64,000 nucleotides of DNA from contig NZ_CP019646.1 of the NCBI RefSeq assembly GCF_001999965.1, forward strand, positions 2,852,001 to 2,916,000, written 5' to 3'. Below the pieces are notes generated by a model. It worked only from the letters and a program-made list of their open reading frames with translations, was not told the origin of the DNA and ran no database searches. The position numbers and the translations under genes were made by a program. The DNA is from Limihaloglobus sulfuriphilus. Lineage in GTDB: Bacteria; Planctomycetota; Phycisphaerae; Sedimentisphaerales; Sedimentisphaeraceae. Positions 8,001 to 15,947 of the stretch are shown one piece after another (the stretch's first letter is position 1; each line of letters begins with the position of its first letter).

Positions 8001-8150
8001 GAAAACCGGCACCATGACGGGCGATATATCGGGGAAGGCATCAACCGGCAGGCTGTTGTACTGATGCACACCAACAGCCGTAACCATTATCAGAGCAAGC
8101 ACTACCAGCAATCGATAGTGAAGTGCCGTGTTGAGTAATCTTTTATGCAT
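5049..8150 (-). CDS. cusA: Heavy-metal RND efflux pump, CusA/CzcA family
   Basis: A 1033-residue inner-membrane proton-driven pump, the usual length for heavy-metal RND transporters. The N-terminal membrane segment (LLVVLALIMVTAVGVHQYNSL) is followed by PVDAFPDISPV, typical of this subfamily. Membrane segment 4 carries GMLVDGAIVMVEN (about residues 405-417), with the acidic residues used for proton relay. Together with GGIAIAMG this is nearer the Cu/Ag and HME3-type pumps than Zn/Co CzcA. The central methionine pattern of E. coli CusA is not fully kept (NYAEVHI where CusA has MVETTI), so the substrate metal is uncertain. It follows the adaptor gene by 18 bases with AAGGAAC as ribosome binding site and closes the operon before a terminator. 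Confidence 0.9.
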   Translation of the reverse strand: MHKRLLNTALHYRLLVVLALIMVTAVGVHQYNSLPVDAFPDISPVMVPVFTEADGMAPEEVERLITFPVESVMNGLPGVTQIKSTSAFGMSVVYVYFEDDMDIYFARQLVNERLGEALAQMPDLQEKPKLGPISTGLGQIFIYYLTIDDSADTEGKDPLSYLRDLNDWVVKYQLQTVRGVTDILSVGGHVLQYQVNIKPDMLLQYGLSIHDVTEAIRQNNGNVGGQYIITGSEENLVRGIGLLNSLEDISNVIIDNIDGTPVRVMEVADVEYGRAVRRGIVSRNGGEEVVSGIVLQLYGENASNVIERLYAKLPDVQKSLPEGVRLVPYYEQQEIVQRATWTVKSALLTGAVLAAIVLFAFIGNFRSAMIVVFALPFSGLVSIILMQQADISANLMSLGGIAIAMGMLVDGAIVMVENIYRHLNVNAGDDIRSRTAIIIDAAYEVARPVTFSLLIVIVVFVPILTLQGAEGQMFIPMSYTLCFALLGSLIFAVLAVPALASYLMHVKKHKEFFIFVILQKLHDPLLRISVKHPVLVLMLVLALLCGSGFMAMNLGTEFIPTLEEGSIMIGVNMAPSIALEEAAAIIKKLETRIIALPEVEEVVSRIGRPEAGSHPHPVNYAEVHIELHPEKEWTRLTDKAELVEELEENLSDFPGIQLNFTQPIQNAFDELVTGVRSQVAVKVFGEDLDILQSKATEIRNSIDNIEGLVDLSVEQSFGQPQVQVIVDRRACAAYGVNAGEILELVETAIGGQIVDHVYLNTRRYGIQIRYTEDTRDNIHAIKSLLVPSRSGQMLPLSQLAEVREDVGSIQINRENNQRRWIVQGNVRGRDLGGVVGDIRRLIAEKIELPDGYHIEYGGQYESQMRAMRRLGIIVPVVGMTVLLMLYLAFGSIKSGLLVMVNIPLGLIGGVAGLYVMGEYISVPAAVGFIALFGIAVQDSMVLVSAINQLRREGVEMVEAVITGCHQRFRPVLMTSITTVLGLLPLLLSTGIGADVQRPLAAVVIFGIISSTLLTLFVIPAFYKWFAVRPEMLE

Positions 8151-8168
8151 ATTCAGTTCCTTATATTA

Positions 8169-9536
8169 TCAGTGTCCGTGTCCGGCATGACTGTCGAGTG
8201 TTGATGTTACGATTTTTGCCTTAAGCGAGAAGCCGCCCTTCACAACGTATTCCATCCCCGGCTCCAGGCCGGCAATGACTTCCAGCTTTTCGGCGTTTTC
8301 CATGCCTGTTTCTATAAACACCGGCTCAAATCCGGCGTCTGTCTTTACAAAGACGCATTTTTTGTTCTCAAGCCTCTGTACAGCGCCGGCGGGCACAACC
8401 ACCTCGCAATTCTTGTAAGAAACGTCAACCAGAGCGTTTATATACAGCCCAGGCCGCAGTGTCCCGGCTTCGTTGTCCAGCACAACACGAGCCAGCGCAG
8501 TGCGTGACTGCCGGCTGACGAGGCCGCCGAGATAGTCTATCCTGCCCTTTACCGGCGGTAGATGCTCGCCGGCCTTAACCGTAACCGCCTGGCCGGGCTT
8601 TATGCGTGCCAGATACACAGGGTAAACGTCAATATCCGCCCAGACATTGCTCAGGTCGGCGATTATATATACCGTTTCGTCTGTCTTTACCAGCTCACCG
8701 AGAACGATATGCTTTTCAATAACGGTTCCGGCAAAGGGAGCCCGTATCTCAAAACTTGTAAGACTCTGCTGAGGCTCGGTTTCGAGGCGTTTGAGATATG
8801 TATCGTCCAGACCCGCGGCGATGAGTTTCTGCTTTGACGTGCGGAAATTGATTTTCGCCTCGCTCAAACGCTGCCGGCTCTCAAGGTATTCCTGTTCTGC
8901 TGATATTTTTTGTTTCCAGAGCCGCTCTTCACGATCAAAAGCTATCTGTGCCATTTCGAGACGCTCAATATCTGCAAGATATGCCGCCTTAATGTCGGCG
9001 AGTTCGCGGCTTTCAATCACGGCGATTATCTCACCGGCCTCTACCTTATCGCCGAGATTTTTCATCACTTTCGAGACAACCCCCTCAACACGAGGCACGA
9101 TATGCACCATGCGGTCCTGATTAACATTTATTTCACCCGGCAGGCTGACCTGTATCCCGATTTCACCGCCGGCGGCGATCGCTGTTTCAATACCGGCATT
9201 AGCTGCGGCTTCCGGGCTGAGAGTTACAAGGCCCTCATCCTCGTCATGTTGGTGAGCGTCTGAATCTTCACCTTCATGCTCGCTGTGCTGGTGAGCGTCT
9301 GAATCTTCGCCTTCATGTTCGCTGTGCTGGTGGGCTTGCGATTCGCATTCCCCGCCGTGGGCGTGGTCTTCGTGTTCATCTTCGGCATGTTCACCTGAAT
9401 CGGCGGCGTGCGAATCTTCTATGTGCTGATGTTCACAATCGCTATGGTCGTCATGCCCTGTTTGTGCCAGAGTATAATAAACAGGCAAAGCCAGGGCAGA
9501 CATGAAAACTATGGTTGTAAGTATTTTATTTTTCAT
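8169..9536 (-). CDS. cusB: RND periplasmic adaptor (CusB/CzcB type) with His-rich N-terminus
   Basis: A 455-residue membrane fusion protein that would link the inner-membrane pump to the outer-membrane channel. After a signal sequence (LTTIVFMSALALPVYYTLA) come about 75 residues dense in His, Asp, Glu and some Cys, including a 13-residue unit AHQHSEHEGEDSD repeated twice and a half. This is a likely metal-binding region. The core follows: barrel-sandwich half (VHIVPRVEGVVSKVMKNLGD), alpha-hairpin (IERLEMAQIAFDREERLWKQ), second half (SFEIRAPFAGTVIEKHI), beta-barrel and a membrane-proximal domain ending VVKGGFSLKAKIV. It ends with HAGHGH. The start overlaps the 3' end of the channel gene by 11 bases, so translation is probably coupled. 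Confidence 0.9.
   Translation of the reverse strand: MKNKILTTIVFMSALALPVYYTLAQTGHDDHSDCEHQHIEDSHAADSGEHAEDEHEDHAHGGECESQAHQHSEHEGEDSDAHQHSEHEGEDSDAHQHDEDEGLVTLSPEAAANAGIETAIAAGGEIGIQVSLPGEINVNQDRMVHIVPRVEGVVSKVMKNLGDKVEAGEIIAVIESRELADIKAAYLADIERLEMAQIAFDREERLWKQKISAEQEYLESRQRLSEAKINFRTSKQKLIAAGLDDTYLKRLETEPQQSLTSFEIRAPFAGTVIEKHIVLGELVKTDETVYIIADLSNVWADIDVYPVYLARIKPGQAVTVKAGEHLPPVKGRIDYLGGLVSRQSRTALARVVLDNEAGTLRPGLYINALVDVSYKNCEVVVPAGAVQRLENKKCVFVKTDAGFEPVFIETGMENAEKLEVIAGLEPGMEYVVKGGFSLKAKIVTSTLDSHAGHGH
9249..9330 (-). repeat. 39-bp in-frame tandem repeat in the adaptor gene
   Basis: Two full copies and part of a third, encoding AHQHSEHEGEDSD. Copies differ at only a few bases (for example CACCTTCATGCTC versus CGCCTTCATGTTC). 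The repeat can gain or lose metal-binding units by slippage without shifting the frame. Confidence 0.8.
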
Positions 9537-10836
9537 CGTTTATATTTCCTGAAAATTTGTTGACTGTTTGGTTTGCCCGCGGGTTGAGTGTGCAGAGCCT
9601 GTCCAGCTCGGCATTTGCCAGATGGTAACGCAGCAGGCATGAGACATACTCGCTTTTGACATCAAAAAGTGCCTGCTGAGCCTCTATCACCCTCAAAAAG
9701 TCTGTTTTGCCCTCGCGGTAAGATTGCAAGACCGTGTTGTATATCTTCTCGGATTCGGGCAGTATATTATCCCGCAGAGCCTCGGCATTTTCAAATGCGC
9801 TGGAAAGCTCGAGATATGCCGCGTTGAATTGGTTCAAAAGCTCCTGCCTGGCGGCCATAGACCCGCGTTTTGCCATTGCCAGCCTGTAAGAAGCCGCCTG
9901 GATCGTGCCCTGGTTTCTGCTGTTGACCGGCAGCGGTATCGAAATGCCAAACAGCAGTGAAGCGTCATCAGATTCGTTCATCCATTTCACGCCGCCGCCG
10001 ATGGTTATGTCGCCTTTTGCCCTTGCTCTCTCGAGTTCAAGCTCAGCGCGTTTCTGACTGACAAGTACATCATTTGATTTTATACGCGGGGTGCTCTCGA
10101 GTGCGGCCTTCAATGCGGTCTCATTCGCCGGCACATCAAGCGATTGAAAATCCCCCAGAGCCCTGTCGAACTGCGGCTCGTCGCTGCCCCAGAATCCGCT
10201 AAGCTGCCTTTTTGCATACTTAAGGTCGCGGCGGGCTTGTTCATGCGAGCTTTCGGCGCGTGATAGAGTAACCCGGGCCTGGGATATCTCAACCGGTGAA
10301 TCCCTGCCGGACTCGACACGAAGAGTTACAATCCGAAGCGACTCACGGCTCAACTCCAGTATTTCAGAGGTAAGTTGCTCTTGCTGCTGAGCTTGCAAAA
10401 CTTTGAAGTAGGCCTTCTGAACCTCTGAAAAGACGGATATTCGTTTGTGCTGATAATCAAGGTCCGCGATCTTAACGCCAAGCCTGCTGACATCGCGGCG
10501 TTTTTCAAGTTTGCCGCCGACCTCTACAAGCTGACTGAGCATCACGGCTGTCTCTAAAGTGTCCAGGCCGCTGTGCCCGCCCGTGCCGCCGACGTTTTCC
10601 ATCTCGACTTCCAGCTCGGGGTTTGGCTTTAGCGAAGACTGGAGCTGCTCGGCGCGGGTGGCCTTGATGCCGGTTGAATACGCCGCGAGCTCGGGGTTGT
10701 GCTGCTCTGTAAGCGATAATGCCCGCTTTAAGGTTATGTCGCTGCCGGCGGTTTTTGCATCTTCAGAGCCTGCGAAGACCGAGACCGTAAATATGCACGG
10801 CAGCAAAAGACAGATAAATATCTTGGGGTTAAACAT
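9526..10836 (-). CDS. cusC: TolC-family outer-membrane channel (CusC/CzcC type)
   Basis: A 436-residue outer-membrane efflux protein with a signal peptide (IFICLLLPCIFTVSVFAGS). Two OEP repeats can be seen: SLTEQHNPELAAYSTGIKAT near residue 40 and the second half with FNAAYLELSSAFENAEALRD and YREGKTDFLRVIEAQQALFD, the classic TolC helix signature. No lipobox Cys is evident at the mature N-terminus. The start ATG has AGGGA upstream. It is the first pump gene of the operon, followed directly by the adaptor and the RND pump. Confidence 0.88.
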   Translation of the reverse strand: MFNPKIFICLLLPCIFTVSVFAGSEDAKTAGSDITLKRALSLTEQHNPELAAYSTGIKATRAEQLQSSLKPNPELEVEMENVGGTGGHSGLDTLETAVMLSQLVEVGGKLEKRRDVSRLGVKIADLDYQHKRISVFSEVQKAYFKVLQAQQQEQLTSEILELSRESLRIVTLRVESGRDSPVEISQARVTLSRAESSHEQARRDLKYAKRQLSGFWGSDEPQFDRALGDFQSLDVPANETALKAALESTPRIKSNDVLVSQKRAELELERARAKGDITIGGGVKWMNESDDASLLFGISIPLPVNSRNQGTIQAASYRLAMAKRGSMAARQELLNQFNAAYLELSSAFENAEALRDNILPESEKIYNTVLQSYREGKTDFLRVIEAQQALFDVKSEYVSCLLRYHLANAELDRLCTLNPRANQTVNKFSGNINDEK

Positions 10837-10948
10837 GTTATTTCCCTGGTTAGTTAGTTTCTATGCTGCAGTCCGTGCGCAATAGACGCCGCGACTGCGT
10901 AATAATAGATAAACGCCTCTGAATAAGAGACTTGCGATACACCTTTCC

Positions 10949-10962
10949 CGTGATTTATCACG
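10949..10962. promoter_or_regulatory. Perfect palindrome upstream of the efflux operon
   Basis: CGTGATTTATCACG is a perfect inverted repeat between the small Cys/His protein gene and the channel gene. It could be an operator for a metal sensor or a hairpin separating the two genes. No regulator gene is adjacent, so the function is a guess. Confidence 0.35.
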
Positions 10963-10995
10963 CGAAAAGCAGCGGGAGAAAACCCGAGGGAAATA

Positions 10996-11391
10996 TCAGG
11001 AGAGAATTATAATAGATTTCAGCGGCTCATGAAAGCCCGAACAATCAGGGGGAGATTCGTAAAACTTTATAATAAGAGGTCTTACAACTTCTGCCGCCGG
11101 TTGTGAAATGAGCCTTACAGCTGCCGGCCCATGCTGGGATTTGGCAGGCTTTGAAAAGGTAAAAGACGAAACCGCCGGAACATCGATACAATGCCTGTGG
11201 GGCACACGAATTATGCTGCTGCCCGTTTCACCGCCGTCAGAACAGCCGGCTTTTGACGAACAGCACCCGTGGTCGGCAGGTTTTATCGCAGACCCGCCGT
11301 CGTACCCGTAGCAAATCACAGAACCGCTGCCGAGCAGATAGCTTGCCAAAAATAGGCTGATTGATAATAATGTCATCTTTCTAAACGTCAT
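10996..11391 (-). CDS. Small secreted Cys/His-rich protein at head of efflux operon
   Basis: About 131 residues from the ATG at 11391; an upstream TTG at 11430 would add 13 residues that do not look like a protein start. After the signal (MTLLSISLFLASYLLGSGS) come HGCCSSKAGC and HRHCIDVP, with six Cys and several His in total. Small secreted proteins with a conserved C-x-D-x-P motif are known beside czc/cus efflux genes, usually without an assigned role. Same strand as and 159 bases before the channel gene, so it is probably co-regulated and may bind the exported metal in the periplasm. The family name is not certain. Confidence 0.6.
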   Translation of the reverse strand: MTFRKMTLLSISLFLASYLLGSGSVICYGYDGGSAIKPADHGCCSSKAGCSDGGETGSSIIRVPHRHCIDVPAVSSFTFSKPAKSQHGPAAVRLISQPAAEVVRPLIIKFYESPPDCSGFHEPLKSIIILS

Positions 11392-11536
11392 ATTGACCGG
11401 TGATTCTAACAAGTATCCTGCTTGTTTCAACGAAAAAAACTCTCACATTATGACAGTAAGTTAATGTATTATAGTGTTAAACTTTCCAAATGTTCAACTT
11501 ACAGAGGAATTACAGGATTATTATTAAATATTTCTG

Positions 11537-11566
11537 ATCCGCAGATTACGCAGATTTTCGCAGATT
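11537..11566 (+). repeat. Left inverted repeat flanking the restriction locus
   Basis: Three CGCAGATT-type steps in a 30-base sequence starting ATCCGCAGATT. An inverted copy with 25 of 30 matching bases lies at 17698-17727, just past hsdM. The upstream open frame that runs through this repeat is not part of hsdR. Confidence 0.7.
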
Positions 11567-11655
11567 ATTCTTGTAAAAATGATAAATCTACGCTATCGTT
11601 TGGTTTGTATTCGATTCTTGACAGGATGACAGGATTTTTCATCAGAGAATTCATA

Positions 11656-14034
11656 ATGAACAGAGAGCCATACAACGAAGCAGACACAAGGGCCAAGCTC
11701 ATAGATCCGGCTATACATGCCAGGGGCTGGAGCGAGGATTTGATCCGGCGTGAAGAATCTGCCCCGGCTGTTGAGATTATCAACGGCAGGCCAAGGCGCC
11801 GGCACAAGGGTCGTATCGATTATACACTCCGTATAAAAGTCACGCACGACACACAACCCGTTGCTGTTGCTCTGCTTGAAGCAAAAAAAGAATCGCTGCC
11901 GCCCGGTCACGGCCTCCAGCAGGCTAAGGGCTATGCAAGCTGCAAGCGGCTCAATGTTCCCTTTGTGTTTTCATCAAACGGTCATTTATTCGTAGAATTC
12001 AGCAGCATTACCGGCCTTACCAGCCAACCAAAACCGCTGGAAGAGTTTCCAACACCCGGTGAACTCAGAAAAAGATACGAACAGGCAAGACAAATTGACC
12101 TTGATTCCGAACTCGCCAAACCGCTGCTGGTAAAATACGCCGGAGGTGAAGCCCAGAGAAGGTACTATCAGGATGCCGCCATTCGTGCCGTATTTGAAAA
12201 GATCGCCAGGGGCGAAAAACGTGCCCTGCTATCGCTGGCTACCGGGGCAGGCAAGACCTTTATCGCGGTAAACCTGCTTCGCCGCATCGCCGATGCCGGC
12301 CAGCTCAAGAGAGCGCTTTTTCTCTGCGACCGTGACGAGCTCCGCTCACAGGGCCTTGGAGCCTTTACAAACGTCTTCGGTGCCAATGCCGCACCGGTTT
12401 ACCAGAGACCAGACGGCAAAAACAACGCCAAAAACGCCCGTATTCACATCGCCACATACCAGACGCTTGATGTTGACAGGGACGATTCAGACGGCAATTT
12501 TCTAACAAAACATTATCCCGAAAACCATTTCAGCCATATAATTATAGACGAATGCCACCGTTCCGCATGGGGCAAATGGTCACAGGTCCTCAAACGCAAC
12601 AGTGATGCCGTACAGATCGGCCTTACAGCAACGCCCCGGGAAATCATAACTACAGAAAACACCCCCGAAGCGCAGGAAGACATGGAAATTTCCGCCGACA
12701 ACCTGAAATATTTCGGAGAGCCGGTATATGAATACTCCATCACCCAGGGCATAGAAGACGGCTACCTTGCCGCATGCCAGATACAAAAGGGCAGGGTAAA
12801 CCTTGATGAAACCGGCATAACTCTTGAACAGATCGCCTCGCGAAATCCGCGGGACGCAATCACTGGTCGGACATTAACTGTCGATGAGTTGAAAGAACGC
12901 TACGAAAAAACAGAATATGAAAACCGGATTTTACTGCCCGACCGTGTCCTTGCCATGTGCAGTGATCTTTTCGACTACCTTGTCAGTACCGGCGGCCCTG
13001 AGCAGAAAACCATTATTTTCTGCGCCCGTGACCGCCACGCCGATGATGTAGCCGCGACAATGAACAACCTTTATGCCGAATGGTGCAGTAAAAATAACCT
13101 CGAGCGAAAAGAATCATACGCGTTTAAATGTACCCAAAAGGGCAATGGCAATGACTACCTGCCGGACTTTAGGGGTGCATCCCGCCATCACTTCATCGCA
13201 ACCACAGTGGAGCTGCTGACAACCGGCGTTGATGTACCTTGTGTAAAGAATATCGTGTTTTTCAAATACGTCAAATCACCGATATCCTTTTACCAGATGG
13301 TCGGCAGGGGCACACGCATTGACGAGCCGAGCAATAAGATGATGTTCACCGTTTACGATTATACGAACGCCACACGCCTCTTTGGCGAGGATTTCAGGAC
13401 AAAAAAGAAAAAATCCGGCCCCAAAGGTCCCGGGCCGGAGCCCCCTCCGCCGCCACCGCCGCCGGAGCCGACCGTTATCGTTGACGGTTTCGAAGTGTAT
13501 GTGAACGAGGCAGGAAAGTATATTCTCGGCGAAATTGACGGAAAGCCCGTACCGATCAGGATAGAAGAATACAAACGCCGTATCGCTCGCAGGCTGGTAG
13601 ATGAGCTGCCCGACCTCGATGCGTTCCGCCAATGCTGGATAGACCCTGCAAACCGCAGGAGCCTCATTGATAATCTCGTTGGTGCGGGCTGTTCTCCAAA
13701 GATTATCCAGACGGTGGAAGAAATGGACGATTACGATCTCTACGATGTACTTGCCGAGCTGGGCTACGGGCTCGCGCCGCAGACACGAATACTGCGGGCA
13801 GAGGCGTTTAAGTACAAACACAGCGACTGGCTGAAAACCCTGCCGGATAACACCGCCGCCACACTCAAAGCCATCACCGGGCAGTTCGCCGGCGGCGGCA
13901 CCGATTCACTCGAAAGTCAGCACATCTTCGAGCTGCCCGAGATAATAAACGCCGGAGGCCTAAACGCGCTGTCGGCTATCGGAAAACCGGCTGATATTCT
14001 CAAAATGACAAAAGAGAGGATATTCGCAGCGTGA
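11656..14034 (+). CDS. hsdR: Type I restriction enzyme, R (motor/nuclease) subunit
   Basis: 792 residues from the ATG at 11656. The frame is open further upstream, but that part contains dispersed repeat sequence. Near the N-terminus is a PD-(D/E)xK nuclease: D55 in RIDYTL, E75 and K77 in LLEAKKE, then Q89-Y93 (QAKGY). SF2 translocase motifs follow: Walker A LATGAGKTF (about 195), DECH in IIIDECHRS (about 297), GLTATPR and motif VI QMVGRGTRID (about 547). The C-terminal part fits the EcoEI-type R domain. A stretch PPPPPPPPEP (about residue 598) links the motor to this domain. It cuts DNA lacking the host methyl mark after translocation. The hsdS GTG overlaps its stop by 4 bases. Confidence 0.93.
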   Translation: MNREPYNEADTRAKLIDPAIHARGWSEDLIRREESAPAVEIINGRPRRRHKGRIDYTLRIKVTHDTQPVAVALLEAKKESLPPGHGLQQAKGYASCKRLNVPFVFSSNGHLFVEFSSITGLTSQPKPLEEFPTPGELRKRYEQARQIDLDSELAKPLLVKYAGGEAQRRYYQDAAIRAVFEKIARGEKRALLSLATGAGKTFIAVNLLRRIADAGQLKRALFLCDRDELRSQGLGAFTNVFGANAAPVYQRPDGKNNAKNARIHIATYQTLDVDRDDSDGNFLTKHYPENHFSHIIIDECHRSAWGKWSQVLKRNSDAVQIGLTATPREIITTENTPEAQEDMEISADNLKYFGEPVYEYSITQGIEDGYLAACQIQKGRVNLDETGITLEQIASRNPRDAITGRTLTVDELKERYEKTEYENRILLPDRVLAMCSDLFDYLVSTGGPEQKTIIFCARDRHADDVAATMNNLYAEWCSKNNLERKESYAFKCTQKGNGNDYLPDFRGASRHHFIATTVELLTTGVDVPCVKNIVFFKYVKSPISFYQMVGRGTRIDEPSNKMMFTVYDYTNATRLFGEDFRTKKKKSGPKGPGPEPPPPPPPPEPTVIVDGFEVYVNEAGKYILGEIDGKPVPIRIEEYKRRIARRLVDELPDLDAFRQCWIDPANRRSLIDNLVGAGCSPKIIQTVEEMDDYDLYDVLAELGYGLAPQTRILRAEAFKYKHSDWLKTLPDNTAATLKAITGQFAGGGTDSLESQHIFELPEIINAGGLNALSAIGKPADILKMTKERIFAA

Positions 14035-15254
14035 TTGACACCGAAAAAAAATTACCAAACGGCTGGAAATGGGTAAAGCTGGGAGAAGTTTGTGATGTTA
14101 TAAGTGGTACAACCCCCAAAACTGGTATTTCTAAGTATTGGAATGGTGATATAGTATGGGTAACCCCTACCGACTTAGGAAAATTGAAAACCCCAAAAAT
14201 CAACAATTCAGAGCGTAAAATTACCAAAGCAGGTTTTAACAGTTGTAATCTGAACCTTATCACAAAAGGTGCGGTGGTACTGTCTTCAAGAGCTCCAATA
14301 GGACATCTGGCTATTGCCTGTGTTGACTTGTGTACTAATCAAGGCTGTAAGAGTTTTGTTGCAGATTCAAAAGTCATAGATAATGTTTTTCTGTATTTTA
14401 CTTTGAAAAAATCAACTCCTGTTTTGCAATCTTTGGGTAGTGGTGCTACTTTCGCTGAAATTTCTAAATCCCAGTTATTCAATTTTTCTATCCCCCTGCC
14501 GCCCCTAGCGGAGCAGAAAAGAATAACAACGGTTTTGACCGCTCAGATGGCGGCAGCGGAAAAGGCAAAAAAAGCATGTCAGGAAAAGTTAGAAGCCGCG
14601 GAAAAACTCCAGACTTCTTTTCTAAACGCAATCTTTGAAAGCGAAAATGCAAAAAAATGGCCAAAGAAAAAACTGGGGGAAGTGTGTAAAATAAACCCTA
14701 CGAGGAATCCTATAATAGCAGATATGAAACAAAATGTTACTTTTGTCCCAATGCCGGCTGTAAATTCAGAAACTGGTATTATTGATAAAGCAGAAGTCAA
14801 AAAGTTAAAAGATGTATTTAAGGGATATACATATTTTGAAGAAAATGATGTTTTATTCGCTAAAATTACCCCGTGTATGCAAAACGGAAAGCACGCGATT
14901 GCCAGACAATTGTTGAATGGTTTTGGTTTTGGGACGACAGAGTTTCATGTGATTAGACCTTCTGAACAGATTCTACCAGAGTGGATACACAGTTATATAC
15001 GTCAACCTCAAATACTGCATGAAGCAGAAAAGTGTTTTACTGGTGCTGTAGGTCAGCAGCGTGTTCCTAAAAACTTTTTAATAACTCTTAATATCCCCCT
15101 GCCGCTCCTGACGGAGCAGAAGCGTATAGTAAAGGTTTTGACCGCTCAGATCGCGGCAGCGGAAAAGGCAAAAAAAGCAATCATAGACGAATTTGAACTA
15201 ATCGACAAACTACCAGTATCATTATTGAAACAAACATTTGAAAGGAAATTGTAA
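14031..15254 (+). CDS. hsdS: Type I restriction-modification specificity subunit
   Basis: 407 residues, starting at GTG in a GTGA overlap with the hsdR stop. Two target-recognition domains are present: the first from LPNGWKWVKLGEVCDV to about residue 155, the second from KKWPKKKLGEVCKINP. Each is followed by nearly the same helical spacer (IPLPPLAEQKRITTVLTAQM and IPLPLLTEQKRIVKVLTAQI, then AAAEKAKKA). It sets the bipartite DNA sequence recognised by both nuclease and methylase complexes. The two TRD segments are clearly AT-richer than hsdR and hsdM, as expected when recognition domains are exchanged between strains. Confidence 0.93.
   Translation: MIDTEKKLPNGWKWVKLGEVCDVISGTTPKTGISKYWNGDIVWVTPTDLGKLKTPKINNSERKITKAGFNSCNLNLITKGAVVLSSRAPIGHLAIACVDLCTNQGCKSFVADSKVIDNVFLYFTLKKSTPVLQSLGSGATFAEISKSQLFNFSIPLPPLAEQKRITTVLTAQMAAAEKAKKACQEKLEAAEKLQTSFLNAIFESENAKKWPKKKLGEVCKINPTRNPIIADMKQNVTFVPMPAVNSETGIIDKAEVKKLKDVFKGYTYFEENDVLFAKITPCMQNGKHAIARQLLNGFGFGTTEFHVIRPSEQILPEWIHSYIRQPQILHEAEKCFTGAVGQQRVPKNFLITLNIPLPLLTEQKRIVKVLTAQIAAAEKAKKAIIDEFELIDKLPVSLLKQTFERKL
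14490..14576 (+). repeat. hsdS internal direct repeat, copy 1
   Basis: About 87 bases coding for the first conserved spacer. Matches the copy 603 bases downstream at most positions, with a long identical core (GGTTTTGACCGCTCAGAT and GCGGCAGCGGAAAAGGCAAA). Such repeats allow recombination between half-subunits. Confidence 0.8.
15093..15179 (+). repeat. hsdS internal direct repeat, copy 2
   Basis: Second copy of the spacer-coding repeat, 603 bases after the first. Confidence 0.8.
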
Positions 15255-15255
15255 A

Positions 15256-15837
15256 ATGACATTGTATGAAACATTAGCAGTCTCAGCGATTGGCGGTTCT
15301 ATCCCATTAATTCTTAAGGGGGGATTTTATGTGTTCCAAAATAAAATTGATATAAGCGGACAAAAAAAACTTTATATACATCAATGTCAGTTTGAAAAAG
15401 AGTTCAATGCTTATGTTGAAATTTGGGTTGGATTGCTTCCACTCGTAAATTATGTTAATAATTTACCCGCCAATGCGATACCCACCAATGGTGGATACTT
15501 ACTGAACCCCACAAGTCCAGAGAGCAGAAAAAAACTGACAATTGCCGACGTTCTCCCTGCTTTTTATAGCACACTAACTAAAAACCAGCCTTTTTTATAT
15601 CCGGACATTCTTGATAAATGTAGTGCTGTTCTTGAAGGAATAGCTCTTTTTCAAGATAAGGTCTTAAGTGTTAAAGACTCAGAAGAAGCAGACATTGAAA
15701 AAGAAAAGCAAAGTGTGCTTAAACAAGAAATTGAAGACGTAAAGCAAAGTGTGCTTCAACAAATTGAAGACGTAAAAAATGCTATAAGAGCAAGAGTATG
15801 GAATTTAAATAAACGTGGCAAAAAGAAATTTATCTAA
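15256..15837 (+). CDS. Unknown membrane-anchored coiled-coil protein inside the RM locus
   Basis: 193 residues from the ATG at 15256, which has AAAGGA 10 bases upstream. The gene starts just after the hsdS stop. A single hydrophobic segment near the N-terminus (TLAVSAIGGSIPLILKGGFY) would anchor it; the middle part (residues 25-140) has no motif I recognise. The C-terminus is highly charged and helical, with two copies of KQSVLxQ-IEDV coded by a recent tandem duplication (15706-15740 and 15742-15773), ending in a basic tail. AT-rich compared with hsdR and hsdM. Position inside a type I system suggests an accessory or hitch-hiking defence gene, but no function can be assigned. Confidence 0.7.
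   Translation: MTLYETLAVSAIGGSIPLILKGGFYVFQNKIDISGQKKLYIHQCQFEKEFNAYVEIWVGLLPLVNYVNNLPANAIPTNGGYLLNPTSPESRKKLTIADVLPAFYSTLTKNQPFLYPDILDKCSAVLEGIALFQDKVLSVKDSEEADIEKEKQSVLKQEIEDVKQSVLQQIEDVKNAIRARVWNLNKRGKKKFI
15706..15773 (+). repeat. In-frame tandem duplication in the coiled-coil ORF
   Basis: A 35-base unit beginning AAGCAAAGTGTGCTT is followed at once by a 32-base copy lacking one codon. It encodes one extra coiled-coil turn and looks recent, since the copies are almost identical. Confidence 0.8.
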
Positions 15838-15886
15838 AACTAAAAACTACAATTCAGAGCAGTCGGTGAATGACGCTTTTGAGTGT

Positions 15887-15941
15887 GTAGGTCAGGCTTC
15901 CAGCCTGATACTCAATAAGTCGGGCTGGAAGCCCGACCTAC
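15887..15941. repeat. Dispersed palindrome directly before hsdM
   Basis: GTAGGTCAGGCTTCCAGCC and GGCTGGAAGCCCGACCTAC form a long near-perfect inverted repeat of a type often seen scattered in bacterial genomes. It ends six bases before the hsdM ATG, so in mRNA it would occupy the place of the ribosome binding site. Confidence 0.75.
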
Positions 15942-15947
15942 GATACT

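Noticed and set aside
11422-11655. Longer N-terminus for HsdR from a TTG start
   Set aside because: The extra 78 codons contain the dispersed CGCAGATT repeat and an ACAGGATGACAGG-type repeat, and overlap the divergent gene start; the conserved R-subunit sequence begins at 11656.
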